Notes under the pieces: generated by a model
What the model was told of the DNA's origin: nothing
Databases searched by the model: none
Seen by the model: the letters and a program-made list of their open reading frames with translations, nothing else
Shown: piece by piece, positions 17,470 through 25,924 of the stretch
Numbering within the stretch: the stretch's first letter is position 1
Layout of the letters: each line of letters begins with the position of its first letter
Made by a program: the position numbers and the translations under genes
Assembly (NCBI GenBank): GCA_003169695.1
Contig: PNAS01000042.1
Coordinates: forward strand, 3,419-67,418
Origin: Spartobacteria bacterium
GTDB taxonomy: Bacteria; Verrucomicrobiota; Verrucomicrobiia; Chthoniobacterales; UBA10450
Direction: 5' to 3'
DNA length: 64,000 nucleotides

Positions 17470-18627
17470 CTAAGATGTCTTCGTGTGCCACGCGGCCAGC
17501 ACTTCCGCCTCACGTTCAGATGATAAGCCGGCCTTTAGCTTTGCCTGCCGCTCGGCCGGTTGCGACTTGAACCATGCCAGCGTGTCGCGCGCAGTCTCAG
17601 CCAATGGGCGAAACGAAAGACCTTTAGCCAGCGCACGCTGGATGCTGATGCGCCCCATCCCGCCTTCCTCGCCGCGTGGCGGGACCCACACCGGCATGTC
17701 CGACCAAGGCGCCACTTTCTGCGCTTCGAGAAAATCGGTGTTCACCCAGATAAAGTTCGCCGTGGATTTGTTCGCGGCCTTGATTCCTTCGAGCATCGCG
17801 CCGACGCCGAGCGTCTTGTCCGGTCCAGTCGCGTTGTAGATGCCGGTCTGGCGTTGCTCCGCCATGCGAATGACCCATTCGGCCAAATCGCGCCCATCGA
17901 TGAATTGCACCGGATCGCTCGGGTCGCCCGGCGCCAATACCTCGCCGCCGCGGTCGATGCGAACCGGCCAGTACGTGAAGCGGTCAGTCTCATCGCGCGG
18001 CCCCACGATCAAACCAGGCCGGACGATCAGCGCCTGTTTTGGAAACCATTTTTCGGCCTCCTGTTCGGAGAGTGCTTTGAGCGGTCCGTAGAGCGCGTAT
18101 TTCGACGCGATGATGCTCTCGCGCGATTCTTTCATGGCGTCCGGGCCATTGTATTTCGCGAGTGGCGCGGTCTCGTCCGTGCCCGGCTTGCTGGTATCCG
18201 CGTAAACCGAAATCGTGGAGATGAAAACGTAACGATCAATGTTGCCTTTGAGAATCTGCGCCGCGCCGCGCACCCACGCGGGCGCCGAAGTGGGATTGTC
18301 AATCACGACCTCCCATTGCCGATTTTTCAGTGCGTCGAGTTGGCCGTTGCGATCACCGATCAGTTGTTCAACCTCCTTGGGCAGTTCGCCCGGGTGCGTC
18401 TTGCCCCGGTTGAAAACCGTGATCTTATGTCCGCGATCAAGCGCATAGCGGACTTGAAACGGCCCGGTAAATCCCGTGCCGCCGAGAATCAAGATGCGCA
18501 ATGGCTTTGTCGCTTTCTCTTCCGCGCTGACATTCGGTCGAAGTCCCAACCCTATTGCTCCCCCGGCGACAGCCGAGAGCTTGATGAACTTTCTTCTAGT
18601 GGTTGCTATCATTAGAAGTTGAAGCAT
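17470..18627 (-). CDS. Tat-exported NAD(P)-dependent epimerase/dehydratase-family protein
   Basis: An extended-SDR (NAD-dependent epimerase/dehydratase) oxidoreductase. The Rossmann motif is ILILGGTGFTGPFQVRYALDRGH, near residue 45. The active-site Ser/Tyr region includes FISTISVYADTS, but the classical YxxxK is replaced by ASKYALYGPLKAL, which still holds Tyr-X3-Lys (YGPLK). The N-terminus has a twin-arginine signal, TTRRKFIKLSAVAGGAIGLGL, so export in folded form is likely; this is unusual for SDRs but common for this subgroup. The ORF track starts at TTG 18651; I prefer ATG 18627, which has GAGAAA about 10 nt upstream. M14 (18612) is also possible. The substrate is probably a sugar derivative. 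Confidence 0.85.
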   Translation of the reverse strand: MLQLLMIATTRRKFIKLSAVAGGAIGLGLRPNVSAEEKATKPLRILILGGTGFTGPFQVRYALDRGHKITVFNRGKTHPGELPKEVEQLIGDRNGQLDALKNRQWEVVIDNPTSAPAWVRGAAQILKGNIDRYVFISTISVYADTSKPGTDETAPLAKYNGPDAMKESRESIIASKYALYGPLKALSEQEAEKWFPKQALIVRPGLIVGPRDETDRFTYWPVRIDRGGEVLAPGDPSDPVQFIDGRDLAEWVIRMAEQRQTGIYNATGPDKTLGVGAMLEGIKAANKSTANFIWVNTDFLEAQKVAPWSDMPVWVPPRGEEGGMGRISIQRALAKGLSFRPLAETARDTLAWFKSQPAERQAKLKAGLSSEREAEVLAAWHTKTS

Positions 18628-18727
18628 GATCGCCGTTTTCTCGTAGCGCAACCGAACTGTTCCGCGCCAGACATATCCTCCCCTTTGTGATTGACGCAGC
18701 CACGTTCAACGCGCTGGAATCATCGCC

Positions 18728-19033
18728 ATGGCAAATCTAGCTGGTGGATTGATCAGCGGTTTGATTTTCGGGGCGGTCGTTGTGGGAATGATGCTCCCCA
18801 TGCAATTTCCGGACAAAACGACGGCGTTGATCGCAGCTTTCATCGCCCGATTTGGATTGGGCCTTGTTATCGGTTGCGTGCAATTGCCTTGGCCGGGGTG
18901 GCTGATCGGACTGGTTTTCGGACTCCTCTTGAGCGTTCCTGACGCTTTGATTACCAAGGCTTACGCCCCGATTATCATTGTCGGCGCTGTGGGCGGTCTA
19001 GTCATTGGGGGGGTCCTCCACGGCTGGAAATAG
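18728..19033 (+). CDS. Small integral membrane protein, unknown function
   Basis: A 101-aa hydrophobic protein with three to four predicted transmembrane segments: GGLISGLIFGAVVVGMMLP, ALIAAFIARFGLGLVIGCV, GWLIGLVFGLLLSVPDAL and IIIVGAVGGLVIGGVLHGW. Gly-rich helices suggest close packing. The protein is short and ends directly in Lys. No family is recognised. The downstream lipoprotein gene begins 8 bp after its stop, so the two may be co-expressed. Confidence 0.75.
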   Translation: MANLAGGLISGLIFGAVVVGMMLPMQFPDKTTALIAAFIARFGLGLVIGCVQLPWPGWLIGLVFGLLLSVPDALITKAYAPIIIVGAVGGLVIGGVLHGWK

Positions 19034-19040
19034 ACCGTTG

Positions 19041-19418
19041 ATGGCGATGCGCGCGGTTTCAGGTTTGGTCGTCGGACTGCTCCTTGCATCTTGCGGCGGG
19101 AGCCATCATTTCCGCGCTACCAACCCGGCCGAGACGTCGTCCACGCCGCCTTACCTCGAACTGCGGTCTGAGCGTTCCGTCGCAACGCTCCACTTTCCTC
19201 GAGGTGTCTATGTCTTGGATGCTGTCGACGATAAAGGATACTACTACCGGGCACCGCGAAAAATCGTTCAACATTCATTTTCTGGCGGCCTGCAGCATGA
19301 TGGCGGCATTTTCGTCGCAAGACGCGATCAAAAAAAACTGCGGGGCTACGTGATTCTGCCAAGTGGATTAACTCACGTTGGGAATTTGTCCCGGACCGAC
19401 CACGTGTTTCGATACTGA
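19041..19418 (+). CDS. Putative lipoprotein, unknown function
   Basis: A 125-aa protein starting at ATG 19041, 8 bp after the membrane-protein gene. MAMRAVSGLVVGLLLASCGGS contains a lipobox (LLASC), so it should be lipidated and face the periplasm. The mature part (PPYLELRSERSVATLHFPRGVYVLDAVDDKGYYYRAP) looks beta-rich; no named domain is recognised. The in-frame ORF extends to 19005, but that start overlaps the previous gene and puts extra residues before the signal. Its stop lies 12 bp from the stop of the convergent membrane-protein gene. Confidence 0.75.
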   Translation: MAMRAVSGLVVGLLLASCGGSHHFRATNPAETSSTPPYLELRSERSVATLHFPRGVYVLDAVDDKGYYYRAPRKIVQHSFSGGLQHDGGIFVARRDQKKLRGYVILPSGLTHVGNLSRTDHVFRY

Positions 19419-19430
19419 GCGTTCCGGCAT

Positions 19431-20045
19431 TTACCCGGCCTTTCTTGAAACCGGCGGCGATTTTAGCCTGGCGGCGCGGAAGAAAATCAGGACGTGAGAC
19501 ACGATAATCAGCGGCACGAGGAAAGTCGGCAGGAGACTGAGAGGAAATTCACGCAACACATGCATCGATCGCCAGTCCTCGAGTCCAAAGCGGAGCGCCG
19601 TCATGACGACAAAGAGGATATCGGTAAGGCCGATCGTGTTCCAAATGATGAGCATGCTCCAGTTTCGAGCATCCGATAGCGCGAGCAGGAGAACCGCCAG
19701 GGCGGCGACGATGATATCACCCCAGCCGACTGGCGCGGCAAAAGCGAACGGCAATTCGCCTCGGCTGGAAAGAAGGAAGAAGTAAAACCCGACGAATCGT
19801 GTCAGATGCAGAAGCACGAGCCAGCGAAGCTCGACTTTCACCGTCCATCGCTTCAATGTTGGAACTTTCCAACACGCAAGAAGAGCCAGGGCTGTCAATA
19901 TCCAAACGATAGCTGCGACGACGGGGGCGTTGGCCCGTTCCAACCAGCCAGCTATTCCTGCCCCCGCCGCGATGCAGATCCACGCGCCTAGAATCAATGC
20001 GACGCTCTTGCTACCGGATCCTTCCGCTGGTGCGTTGGGGGACAT
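19431..20045 (-). CDS. Multi-spanning membrane protein, unknown function
   Basis: A 204-aa protein with about six hydrophobic segments: ALILGAWICIAAGAGIAGWL, PVVAAIVWILTALALLACW, LRWLVLLHLTRFVGFYFFLL, WGDIIVAALAVLLLAL, LIIWNTIGLTDILFVVMTAL and LLPTFLVPLIIVSHVLIFF. The acidic/polar triplet RFVGFYFFLLSSRGELP between helices recurs in uncharacterised bacterial membrane proteins. There is no transport or enzyme motif. It is divergent from the Tat-exported aldo/keto reductase at 20180 and converges with the lipoprotein gene. Confidence 0.75.
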   Translation of the reverse strand: MSPNAPAEGSGSKSVALILGAWICIAAGAGIAGWLERANAPVVAAIVWILTALALLACWKVPTLKRWTVKVELRWLVLLHLTRFVGFYFFLLSSRGELPFAFAAPVGWGDIIVAALAVLLLALSDARNWSMLIIWNTIGLTDILFVVMTALRFGLEDWRSMHVLREFPLSLLPTFLVPLIIVSHVLIFFRAARLKSPPVSRKAG

Positions 20046-20179
20046 TGTTTACGTTGTAATCATCTGACCGTGGCATCGCAAGGTCGACGGGCTGGTCCGA
20101 AGCCATAATTTTCTTCGCTTCAACTTAGCGCCTCTCTCTTCTATCGTGCGGTTGCATGCTCGGAGAGAAGCACGAGAAC

Positions 20180-21112
20180 ATGTCGAGACGGCACGCCATG
20201 CGCGTGATCGCCCAGAGCGCGGCCGGTTTGCTCCTTGCCCGAGCCGTGTCCGGTGCAGAGACAACAGAGCAGAAGACGAAGCTCACTCTGCTGCAACGCA
20301 CGATCCCGTCATCCGGCGAATCTCTTCCCGTCATCGGGCTTGGAACGTGGCAGGCCTTTGATGTCGGCTCGACTCCCGTGGAACGCCAGCCACTCGAAGA
20401 AGTGCTCGCCCTTTTCACAAAACTCGGCGGCCGGGTTGTGGATTCCTCGCCAATGTATGGGCGCGCCGAGCAAGTGATCGGCGAGATCGCAACGAAACTC
20501 AATCTGCACCAGGCGCTTTTCCTTGCCACGAAAGTTTGGACGACCGGCAAGCAACAAGGTATCGACTCGATGGAGAAATCGTTAGCGAAACTCCAGGTCA
20601 AGCGCATCGACCTGATGCAGGTGCACAACCTAGTCGACGCGCAGACGCACCTCGCCACCTTGCGCGATTGGAAACAACAGGGCCACGTTCGTTATGTCGG
20701 CATCACCCACTATGCTTCCAGTGCGTACCGTGAAGTAGGGAAGCTCCTTCGCTCTGAGAAGCTCGATTTCGTGCAGATCAATTATTCATTGCTCGAGCGC
20801 GAAGCCGAGGAACAAATCCTGCCACTCGCCCGAGATCGCGGCGTGGCTGTCATTGTGAATCGCCCGTTTGGCGGCGGCGATCTTTTCGCGCGCGTGCGTC
20901 GGAAGCCGCTGCCAGAGTGGGCCGCGGAATTCGATTGTCATTCCTGGGCGCAGTTCCTCCTTAAATGGATCATCGCGCATCCCGCCATAACGTGCGCAAT
21001 CCCGGCCACGAGTAATGCTCGTCATCTGGAAGACAATATGCAGTCAGGCGTTGGCCGGCTTCCCGATGAGAAGCTGCGGCAGCGCATGATAGACGCCGCC
21101 TCTGCGCTGTAG
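20180..21112 (+). CDS. Tat-exported aldo/keto reductase
   Basis: AKR-family oxidoreductase with a twin-arginine leader (MSRRHAMRVIAQSAAGLLLARAVSG), so it probably acts in the periplasm. The barrel shows LPVIGLGTWQAFDVG, DSSPMYGRAEQVIGE with the catalytic Asp and Tyr, the lysine in FLATKVWTTGK, LMQVHNLVD, and the C-terminal AITCAIPATSNARHLEDN. ATG 20180 was chosen over 20156 because it places the RR motif directly after the start; the upstream ATG adds eight residues. It is unrelated in sequence detail to the cytosolic AKR at 14083 and appears monocistronic. Confidence 0.88.
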   Translation: MSRRHAMRVIAQSAAGLLLARAVSGAETTEQKTKLTLLQRTIPSSGESLPVIGLGTWQAFDVGSTPVERQPLEEVLALFTKLGGRVVDSSPMYGRAEQVIGEIATKLNLHQALFLATKVWTTGKQQGIDSMEKSLAKLQVKRIDLMQVHNLVDAQTHLATLRDWKQQGHVRYVGITHYASSAYREVGKLLRSEKLDFVQINYSLLEREAEEQILPLARDRGVAVIVNRPFGGGDLFARVRRKPLPEWAAEFDCHSWAQFLLKWIIAHPAITCAIPATSNARHLEDNMQSGVGRLPDEKLRQRMIDAASAL

Positions 21113-21131
21113 AATGGCCGAAAAAACGCCC

Positions 21132-22394
21132 TTACGCCGGCACAACCCGCCCGGCTACTTCGCCGAAGCCGATCCGATATCCGTCGCCCTGCGCCCAGCC
21201 AGTGATCGTTAGGCTGTCGCCATCTTCGAGCCACTTCCGCGTTTCGCCATTCGGCAGCGTCAACGGATTCGCGCCCCGCCAAGTCAGTTCGAGCATGCAG
21301 CCACGCGCCTCCTCCGTTGGTCCGCTAATTGTCCCGCTCGCCAGCAAATCGCCGGGCTGAAGATTGCAGCCGTTGACAGTGTGATGTGCGAGTTGTTGCG
21401 CGATGCTCCAGTAAAGATTTTGAAAATTCGTGCGCGTGATGACGTGCGGCGCATCCATGGACGCCGTCTGCAAACGCGCTTCCAATTGGATGTCGTAGGT
21501 GAAATCGTTCGCGGCCCGCAAATATGGCAACGGCTCAGGATCCTGCGGGGGAAGCGGCTTCCGAAATGATTCGAGCGCTTCCAGCATCACGACCCACGGT
21601 GAGATGCTCGTGCAAAAGTTTTTCGCCAGAAACGGACCGAGCGGCTGATATTCCCAAGCCTGCACATCGCGCGCGCTCCAATCATTCATCAAGACCAGAC
21701 CGAAGATGTGGTCCGTCGCGCGACTGATCGGCACCGGCTCGCCCAGCGCGTTTCCCGGTCCGATAAAGAATGCCGCTTCCAATTCGTAATCGAAACTGCG
21801 GCTCGGACCAAAAATCGGCGCAGGGGCGTCGGGCGGCTTGATTTGTCCATGCGGACGCCGCACTTCCGCGCCGCTCGCGACGATGGAGCTGGCGCGACCG
21901 TGATACGCGACCGGGAGCCACTTCCAGTTTGGCATGAGTGCGTTTTCGGGGCCGCGCAACATGGTGCCGACGTTGTGGGCATGGTGATAGGACGAATAGA
22001 AATCCGTGTAATCGCCAATGCGCGCTGGAAGCTGCATCGCGACATCTTTCTGCGCGTGGAAGACCCGGTCACGCAGCGGCCCGTCATCACGCAAAGCGGT
22101 TGTGTCGGCGGCGAGCAAATGTTGTATCACTTCCCGCGCTTTGCGCCAGGCTGGCCGGCCAAGAGCAAGAAATCCGTTCAAAGCACTTTCGGAGAAAACA
22201 GGCCGATCCTGAAACTCCGGTATTCGGAAATGACCGAGCTCCTCGAGAACCGACAGATCGAGCACGAACTCGCCGATTGCGACCCCAACGCGCGGGCTAT
22301 CCTGCGCCAGCTTGAAAATTCCAAAAGGAAGGTTCTGGATCGGAAAATGCGAATCGGGTGCAACCGCGATGAAAGATTTGAGCGCAGTTGGCAT
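21132..22394 (-). CDS. fahA: Fumarylacetoacetase
   Basis: Last step of tyrosine/homogentisate catabolism: hydrolysis of fumarylacetoacetate to fumarate and acetoacetate. The 420 aa match the two-domain eukaryote-like FAH with an N-terminal SH3-like domain (NLPFGIFKLAQDSPRVGVAIG) and a catalytic FAH domain. Hallmarks: the histidine segment YHHAHNVGTMLRG, then LPVAYHGRASSIV, DYELEAAFFIGPGN, LMNDWSARDVQAWEYQPLGPFL and the C-terminal DLLASGTISGP. It is the last gene of a possible minus-strand unit after a GFA protein and an unknown 304-aa protein. Homogentisate dioxygenase and HPPD are not in the window. Confidence 0.93.
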   Translation of the reverse strand: MPTALKSFIAVAPDSHFPIQNLPFGIFKLAQDSPRVGVAIGEFVLDLSVLEELGHFRIPEFQDRPVFSESALNGFLALGRPAWRKAREVIQHLLAADTTALRDDGPLRDRVFHAQKDVAMQLPARIGDYTDFYSSYHHAHNVGTMLRGPENALMPNWKWLPVAYHGRASSIVASGAEVRRPHGQIKPPDAPAPIFGPSRSFDYELEAAFFIGPGNALGEPVPISRATDHIFGLVLMNDWSARDVQAWEYQPLGPFLAKNFCTSISPWVVMLEALESFRKPLPPQDPEPLPYLRAANDFTYDIQLEARLQTASMDAPHVITRTNFQNLYWSIAQQLAHHTVNGCNLQPGDLLASGTISGPTEEARGCMLELTWRGANPLTLPNGETRKWLEDGDSLTITGWAQGDGYRIGFGEVAGRVVPA

Positions 22395-22446
22395 GGTCTA
22401 GAGCCATCGCACAAATAATGCACTGCGTTCAAACTAAAACGATATG

Positions 22447-22501
22447 GCAGGGCGACGCTCTGCAGAGCCGTCGACGTTCGGCTCGACGGGGTCTTGCCCT
22501 A
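22447..22501. repeat. Palindromic repeat F, copy in the FAH upstream gap
   Basis: The 131-bp gap between the unknown 304-aa gene and fahA is mostly a repeat with AGGGC...GCCCT ends and internal CTCTGCAGAG and TCGACG hairpins. GTAGGGCGAG-type relatives occur at 38301 and 30602. Confidence 0.6.
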
Positions 22502-22525
22502 TCGGAAATCCGCGGTAGCTCGTTA

Positions 22526-23440
22526 CTAAAAAAGTTTCAGTGCGCGCAAATCATCGAGCGGTTCATCGAAGCTACAACTTCCGAATGTCGTCACGAACCT
22601 CCGCCGGTCTCTTAGCCGCTGGATGTCGATCTTCCAATCGCGCCAGGCAAAGAATTCGTTATCGAACTTGAATGAGCTCACGCCTTCGTCTTCGAGCATC
22701 GCCGCTGTCTGCGCGGCATCCCACCTGTGTTCCGCCGCCAGCACGGCCGCGCCGAGCACATTCAGAAAGCCGTGCATTTTCGTTTGCACTTCCTCGCGAT
22801 ACTGTCGAAGCGGGTGATGCAGACCGGCCGTGAATTTAATCGGCACCTGGTGCGTCACCGGCACGACCAGCGCCGCAGCGATCTGCGCCGACTTGGGAAA
22901 CGCATCCGTTGTTACTCCGCCTGAGCGCATTTTGTAACCGAAGGTGGGATCGTCGGCGTTGGAATTGTACTCCGCGAGCAATGCAATTGTTCGTTCCGCC
23001 CTCTCCGCTGGTGCTTCCCAGAACGCCGGTAAACTTCCCATGATCGACCGCGCCTCTTTCAATAAGCTAGAATCGACATCCTCGGGCAAAAACATTTCGA
23101 GCTGGCTGATCGAGATAAGATCGACATTGTGCGCCGATAACGAACGAATGGCCTCATCCGTCTCTACGAGCGCTTCACGAAACGCAGTCGCATTCTCCGT
23201 CTTTGGCCCGAGCGCGGAAATACAAAGGGGATGCATTGGGTCGAACTGCGGAAGGAACTGTTTCGCTGCGTCGAACTGCCCAACCGGCAGAACGAACGCA
23301 TTGAGCATCCACCTGTCGTGCAAGCGAACGTAGCGCGCGTGATTTGTTAACGCCGGCTCCAGTTCGAGACTGCACGGCGGAAACATTCCGGCGTAATCGA
23401 TCGAGTGCTCAAGCAGAGCGCGAAGAGAAGCGGCGGCCAT
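22526..23440 (-). CDS. Uncharacterised 304-aa protein next to fumarylacetoacetase
   Basis: A soluble protein with no signal peptide or membrane segment. The N-terminus LRALLEHSIDYAGMFPPCSL resembles a widely distributed but, as far as I know, unnamed bacterial family (IDYAGLFPPA-type). Other blocks that look conserved are GYKMRSGGVTTDAFP (about 180-195), VPIKFTAGLHHPLR (about 210-223) and FLNVLGAAVLA. The His-His-Pro and Lys-Phe-Thr pieces could be catalytic or ligand-binding, and the alternating VDLISISQLEMF / ERTIALLAEYN pattern is compatible with a TIM barrel; both points are speculative. It lies between a GFA-domain gene (44 bp upstream) and fahA on the same strand, suggesting a role in or near aromatic amino acid breakdown. 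Confidence 0.8.
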   Translation of the reverse strand: MAAASLRALLEHSIDYAGMFPPCSLELEPALTNHARYVRLHDRWMLNAFVLPVGQFDAAKQFLPQFDPMHPLCISALGPKTENATAFREALVETDEAIRSLSAHNVDLISISQLEMFLPEDVDSSLLKEARSIMGSLPAFWEAPAERAERTIALLAEYNSNADDPTFGYKMRSGGVTTDAFPKSAQIAAALVVPVTHQVPIKFTAGLHHPLRQYREEVQTKMHGFLNVLGAAVLAAEHRWDAAQTAAMLEDEGVSSFKFDNEFFAWRDWKIDIQRLRDRRRFVTTFGSCSFDEPLDDLRALKLF

Positions 23441-23484
23441 ATTCTGAATTCAACGTTGCGATCCCGGCTTTCGTCAACCGCTCT

Positions 23485-23895
23485 TCATGGGCTCCAGGCC
23501 TCGGTGTGTTGGGGAAGATCGTCCGTAATCGTGTCCCACGACGCACGCGAATCGACGTACGTGTGAAATTGCGGGCGGATCCCGGGATCATCGTCGAATG
23601 CACCCATGCGAATGGACACTTGCGGACCATCCGGCCATTCGCCACCAAACAAACTCGAGCCGCATTTGACGCAGAAGGCCTTCACAGCCCCCTCGCCTTT
23701 CCCGTAAACGCGGATTAATTCCTCCCCTGCGAGCAGGTGGAATTGCTCCTTCCACACACGTGCCTGCGTGCAAACAGCGGTTCCCGAATGCTTGCGACAA
23801 CGGTCGCAGTGGCAGTGGCTCGCCCGAATAAAGGGCGGTTTGACTTCGAAACGCACTCCGCCGCAAAGACAACTGCCTCGCAACATCTTGGCCAT
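23485..23895 (-). CDS. GFA/CENP-V family zinc protein
   Basis: A 136-aa Mss4-like fold protein with two zinc sites: GSCLCGGVRFEV (CxC), HCHCDRCRKHSG (CxxC), and FCVKCGSSLFG (CxxC). The family was named for glutathione-dependent formaldehyde-activating enzyme, but most members, like this stand-alone one, have no proven reaction; some act as S-(hydroxymethyl)glutathione synthases. It has no signal peptide. It is first in the minus-strand cluster GFA - unknown 304 aa - fahA, with a gap of 44 bp to the next gene. In glutathione-dependent aromatic pathways maleylacetoacetate isomerase precedes FAH; this is not that enzyme. Confidence 0.88.
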   Translation of the reverse strand: MAKMLRGSCLCGGVRFEVKPPFIRASHCHCDRCRKHSGTAVCTQARVWKEQFHLLAGEELIRVYGKGEGAVKAFCVKCGSSLFGGEWPDGPQVSIRMGAFDDDPGIRPQFHTYVDSRASWDTITDDLPQHTEAWSP

Positions 23896-24103
23896 GTCAC
23901 ATTCTTCGCACGGCGCTGATAGAATGGGAATTCAGAAGCTTCGCTAGGGACGTCCTGGGCAGCGCAAAAAGCGCCCTTCCCATGCCATCACTCCTCCGGA
24001 CAAGATTTAGCTTGTCGTTCGTGGTGCGCCAAGGCTAACTCCGGCCCGCGATGGTGATTCCAATGAATGGATTTGCCAATCGCTCAACTGCAAAACTTCA
24101 TCC

Positions 24104-24562
24104 ATGAAAACCAAATTCCTCTTGGCTGCTCTTCTCATCGCGCCGTTGTCCGCAACCTCTCTCCGCGCAGGCAACCCGGCGCAGGACAAAGACTTTGTCG
24201 ATAAATACAAAGCCGCCTTCGAAAAGGGCGACAAGGCCACGCTCGAATCGTTTCTTTACACTAAAGGCGCGAACCCGATGGCGCTCGAGTTCTACAAAAT
24301 GATGCAGTCGGAAGGAGCGGGTACCGCAAAAATCTCCAAAATCGAACTGGTCGATCTCACTCCGGAAGACGTGAAGAAAGCATCGGAGGTCCAAACTGGG
24401 CCTGACGGAAGCAAAGCGCAGCTCTCGCTCAAGCCAACCAAAAAATTAAAAATTACGGTCGAGACCAAAGACGCCAATGGCAGCTCGTCCAGTTCGAGCG
24501 AGAACTTCGTCGCGGAGAAAGACGGCAATTACGTCATTCCGGTGCCCGCTACGGTTAAGTAG
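24104..24562 (+). CDS. Exported protein of unknown function
   Basis: A 152-aa protein with a cleavable signal peptide (MKTKFLLAALLIAPLSATSLRAG). The mature part begins NPAQDKDFVDKYKAAFEKGDKATLESFLYTKGANPMALEF, a helical segment reminiscent of NTF2/SnoaL-like or calycin-like scaffolds that measure out one alpha-helical layer. A Lys/Ser-rich region (TKKLKITVETKDANGSSSSSSENF) follows. No catalytic motif is recognised. The following gene (24618, same strand) also encodes a membrane-anchored or exported protein; the gap is 55 bp. Confidence 0.75.
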   Translation: MKTKFLLAALLIAPLSATSLRAGNPAQDKDFVDKYKAAFEKGDKATLESFLYTKGANPMALEFYKMMQSEGAGTAKISKIELVDLTPEDVKKASEVQTGPDGSKAQLSLKPTKKLKITVETKDANGSSSSSSENFVAEKDGNYVIPVPATVK

Positions 24563-24617
24563 TCCGCTCTGGAACGGTTGCTAGTTTGCGCTGTCGGGCC
24601 TCGCCCGCTGGACACCA

Positions 24618-25238
24618 ATGCGGCGGGTTCTTCTCAGAGCTATCCTGATCGCCATTTGCCTTGGAGCGGTCGGCCTCGCCTGGATCTTTGGCGGCAGGCG
24701 CCTTACCCTCTTTGTTGATCGATTCGGGACCGCGGAGATCGAGCGGATACCCGTGACCCAGCTCGGCTACAATGGCGCGGAGATGGGAGGACTTATCCTC
24801 CTTGCAACCGGAATGCTCGACACGACAGGACCGGACGACCATCCGTTCCCGTTACGCATTGCACCCGACGCGAACAACAAGCTGGTGCTGACCACGTCAG
24901 GCATATCTTTCCCCCTCGGAGAACTAGTGCCTGCTTCGTCTCAAGAACCCGCCTCTACCTTTACGGTCCGCCCGAATAAGGAAGACGAAGTCTCACTCAC
25001 TGTGCGCCGAAGCTTTGTCAGCTGGCCGACACCGTTCGAGTTCAATTTCATGACAGGGCATTCACCATCCTGGAAACGGCATCGCTACTATGAGCTCATC
25101 TGGAAGAAACGTTCAGGCGCTCAGTTGCAAATGGTCTGGCGTTTTGAGCAATATTTCTATTCGACCGATGGTTGGACGGGAGGCGACATGACCCGCGAGG
25201 GGTCCACCGGCTTGATCAAAGCGGAGATAAAACCGTGA
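24618..25238 (+). CDS. Membrane-anchored protein of unknown function
   Basis: A 206-aa protein with one N-terminal hydrophobic segment (VLLRAILIAICLGAVGLAWIFGG) that acts as anchor or signal, followed by a beta-rich periplasmic part (FVDRFGTAEIERIPVTQLGYNG; LRIAPDANNKLVLTTSGISFPLG; WKKRSGAQLQMVWRFEQYFY). I recognise no domain. It is 55 bp after the exported 152-aa protein, and downstream converges on the remains of a DUF1697 gene whose 3' end lies 34 bp beyond its stop. Confidence 0.72.
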   Translation: MRRVLLRAILIAICLGAVGLAWIFGGRRLTLFVDRFGTAEIERIPVTQLGYNGAEMGGLILLATGMLDTTGPDDHPFPLRIAPDANNKLVLTTSGISFPLGELVPASSQEPASTFTVRPNKEDEVSLTVRRSFVSWPTPFEFNFMTGHSPSWKRHRYYELIWKKRSGAQLQMVWRFEQYFYSTDGWTGGDMTREGSTGLIKAEIKP

Positions 25239-25271
25239 AGACTGGATCTATGGTGCTTCATTCCCCATCGG

Positions 25272-25816
25272 TCATCCTTCGTCCGGCGATCGCGAGTATC
25301 TAGCGGCCAGTCTCACGACGGTATTTATGTTACGCCAGGTCGCGCGGCCGTTGAGGATCTTCTCGAAACGCGCGTTAGAAAACGTCGAGTCGCTTTGCAC
25401 AGCCAATAGACTTCGCGGCCATGTACGTGGAAGTCGTCTATCTCGGTCTGGAAAGTCACCAGTTACTTCTCGGCTTCGGCGCCCAAGGGATCGGCTAGAA
25501 ATGCTACGTTGAGCGCCGCTGCGGACCTTAGCTGCGATTCATTAAACGGTTTGTATCGAGCGGTCGCTGCCACTTCGGGAACAGTTCGGAGGAACGCTTT
25601 GACCTCATAGCCCAAGGACCGCAGAAGCTGGCTTTCAATCTTATGCTGGAGCGCCCTGATGTCGCTGGAACGTGAAGTGAAAATCACGTTGCCGCTCGCA
25701 ATGAAGGTTTCGACTTCCTTGAGGGAAAAACGGTCAAAGAGTCCGCACAGTTCCGCCATGGCCACGTTGTGGCCGCCGACATTGATGGCCCGGAGGAAGG
25801 CAATTAGTCTGAGCAT
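25272..25816 (-). pseudogene. DUF1697 protein, broken by a stop and a frameshift
   Basis: DUF1697 proteins are about 180 aa and of unknown function. From ATG 25816, MLRLIAFLRAINVGGHNVAMAELC and VETFIASGNVIF are typical. The track ORF ends at a TAA (25463) after DPLGAEAEK, but the same frame continues with LVTFQTEIDDFHVHGREVYWLCKA. The adjacent frame then resumes with SDSTFSNARFEKILNGRATW, NINTVVRL to TGA at 25272. One nonsense and one single-base shift therefore separate it from a full-length family member. A gene caller will report a 117-125-aa fragment; it should be treated as a pseudogene unless reads show an assembly error. Confidence 0.88.
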
Positions 25817-25924
25817 AGGATGGTTAGAGGATCCGGCCAAAATCGGTCATTTAGTCGGATGCTGGCGACAGCCTTCGATCCATACTGCTCCATCCGATAG
25901 CGCAGCTTTCTCGCGGTCGCGATC

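Noticed and set aside
17560-18615. 351-aa plus-strand ORF
   Set aside because: Antisense shadow of the Tat-exported epimerase; no motifs.
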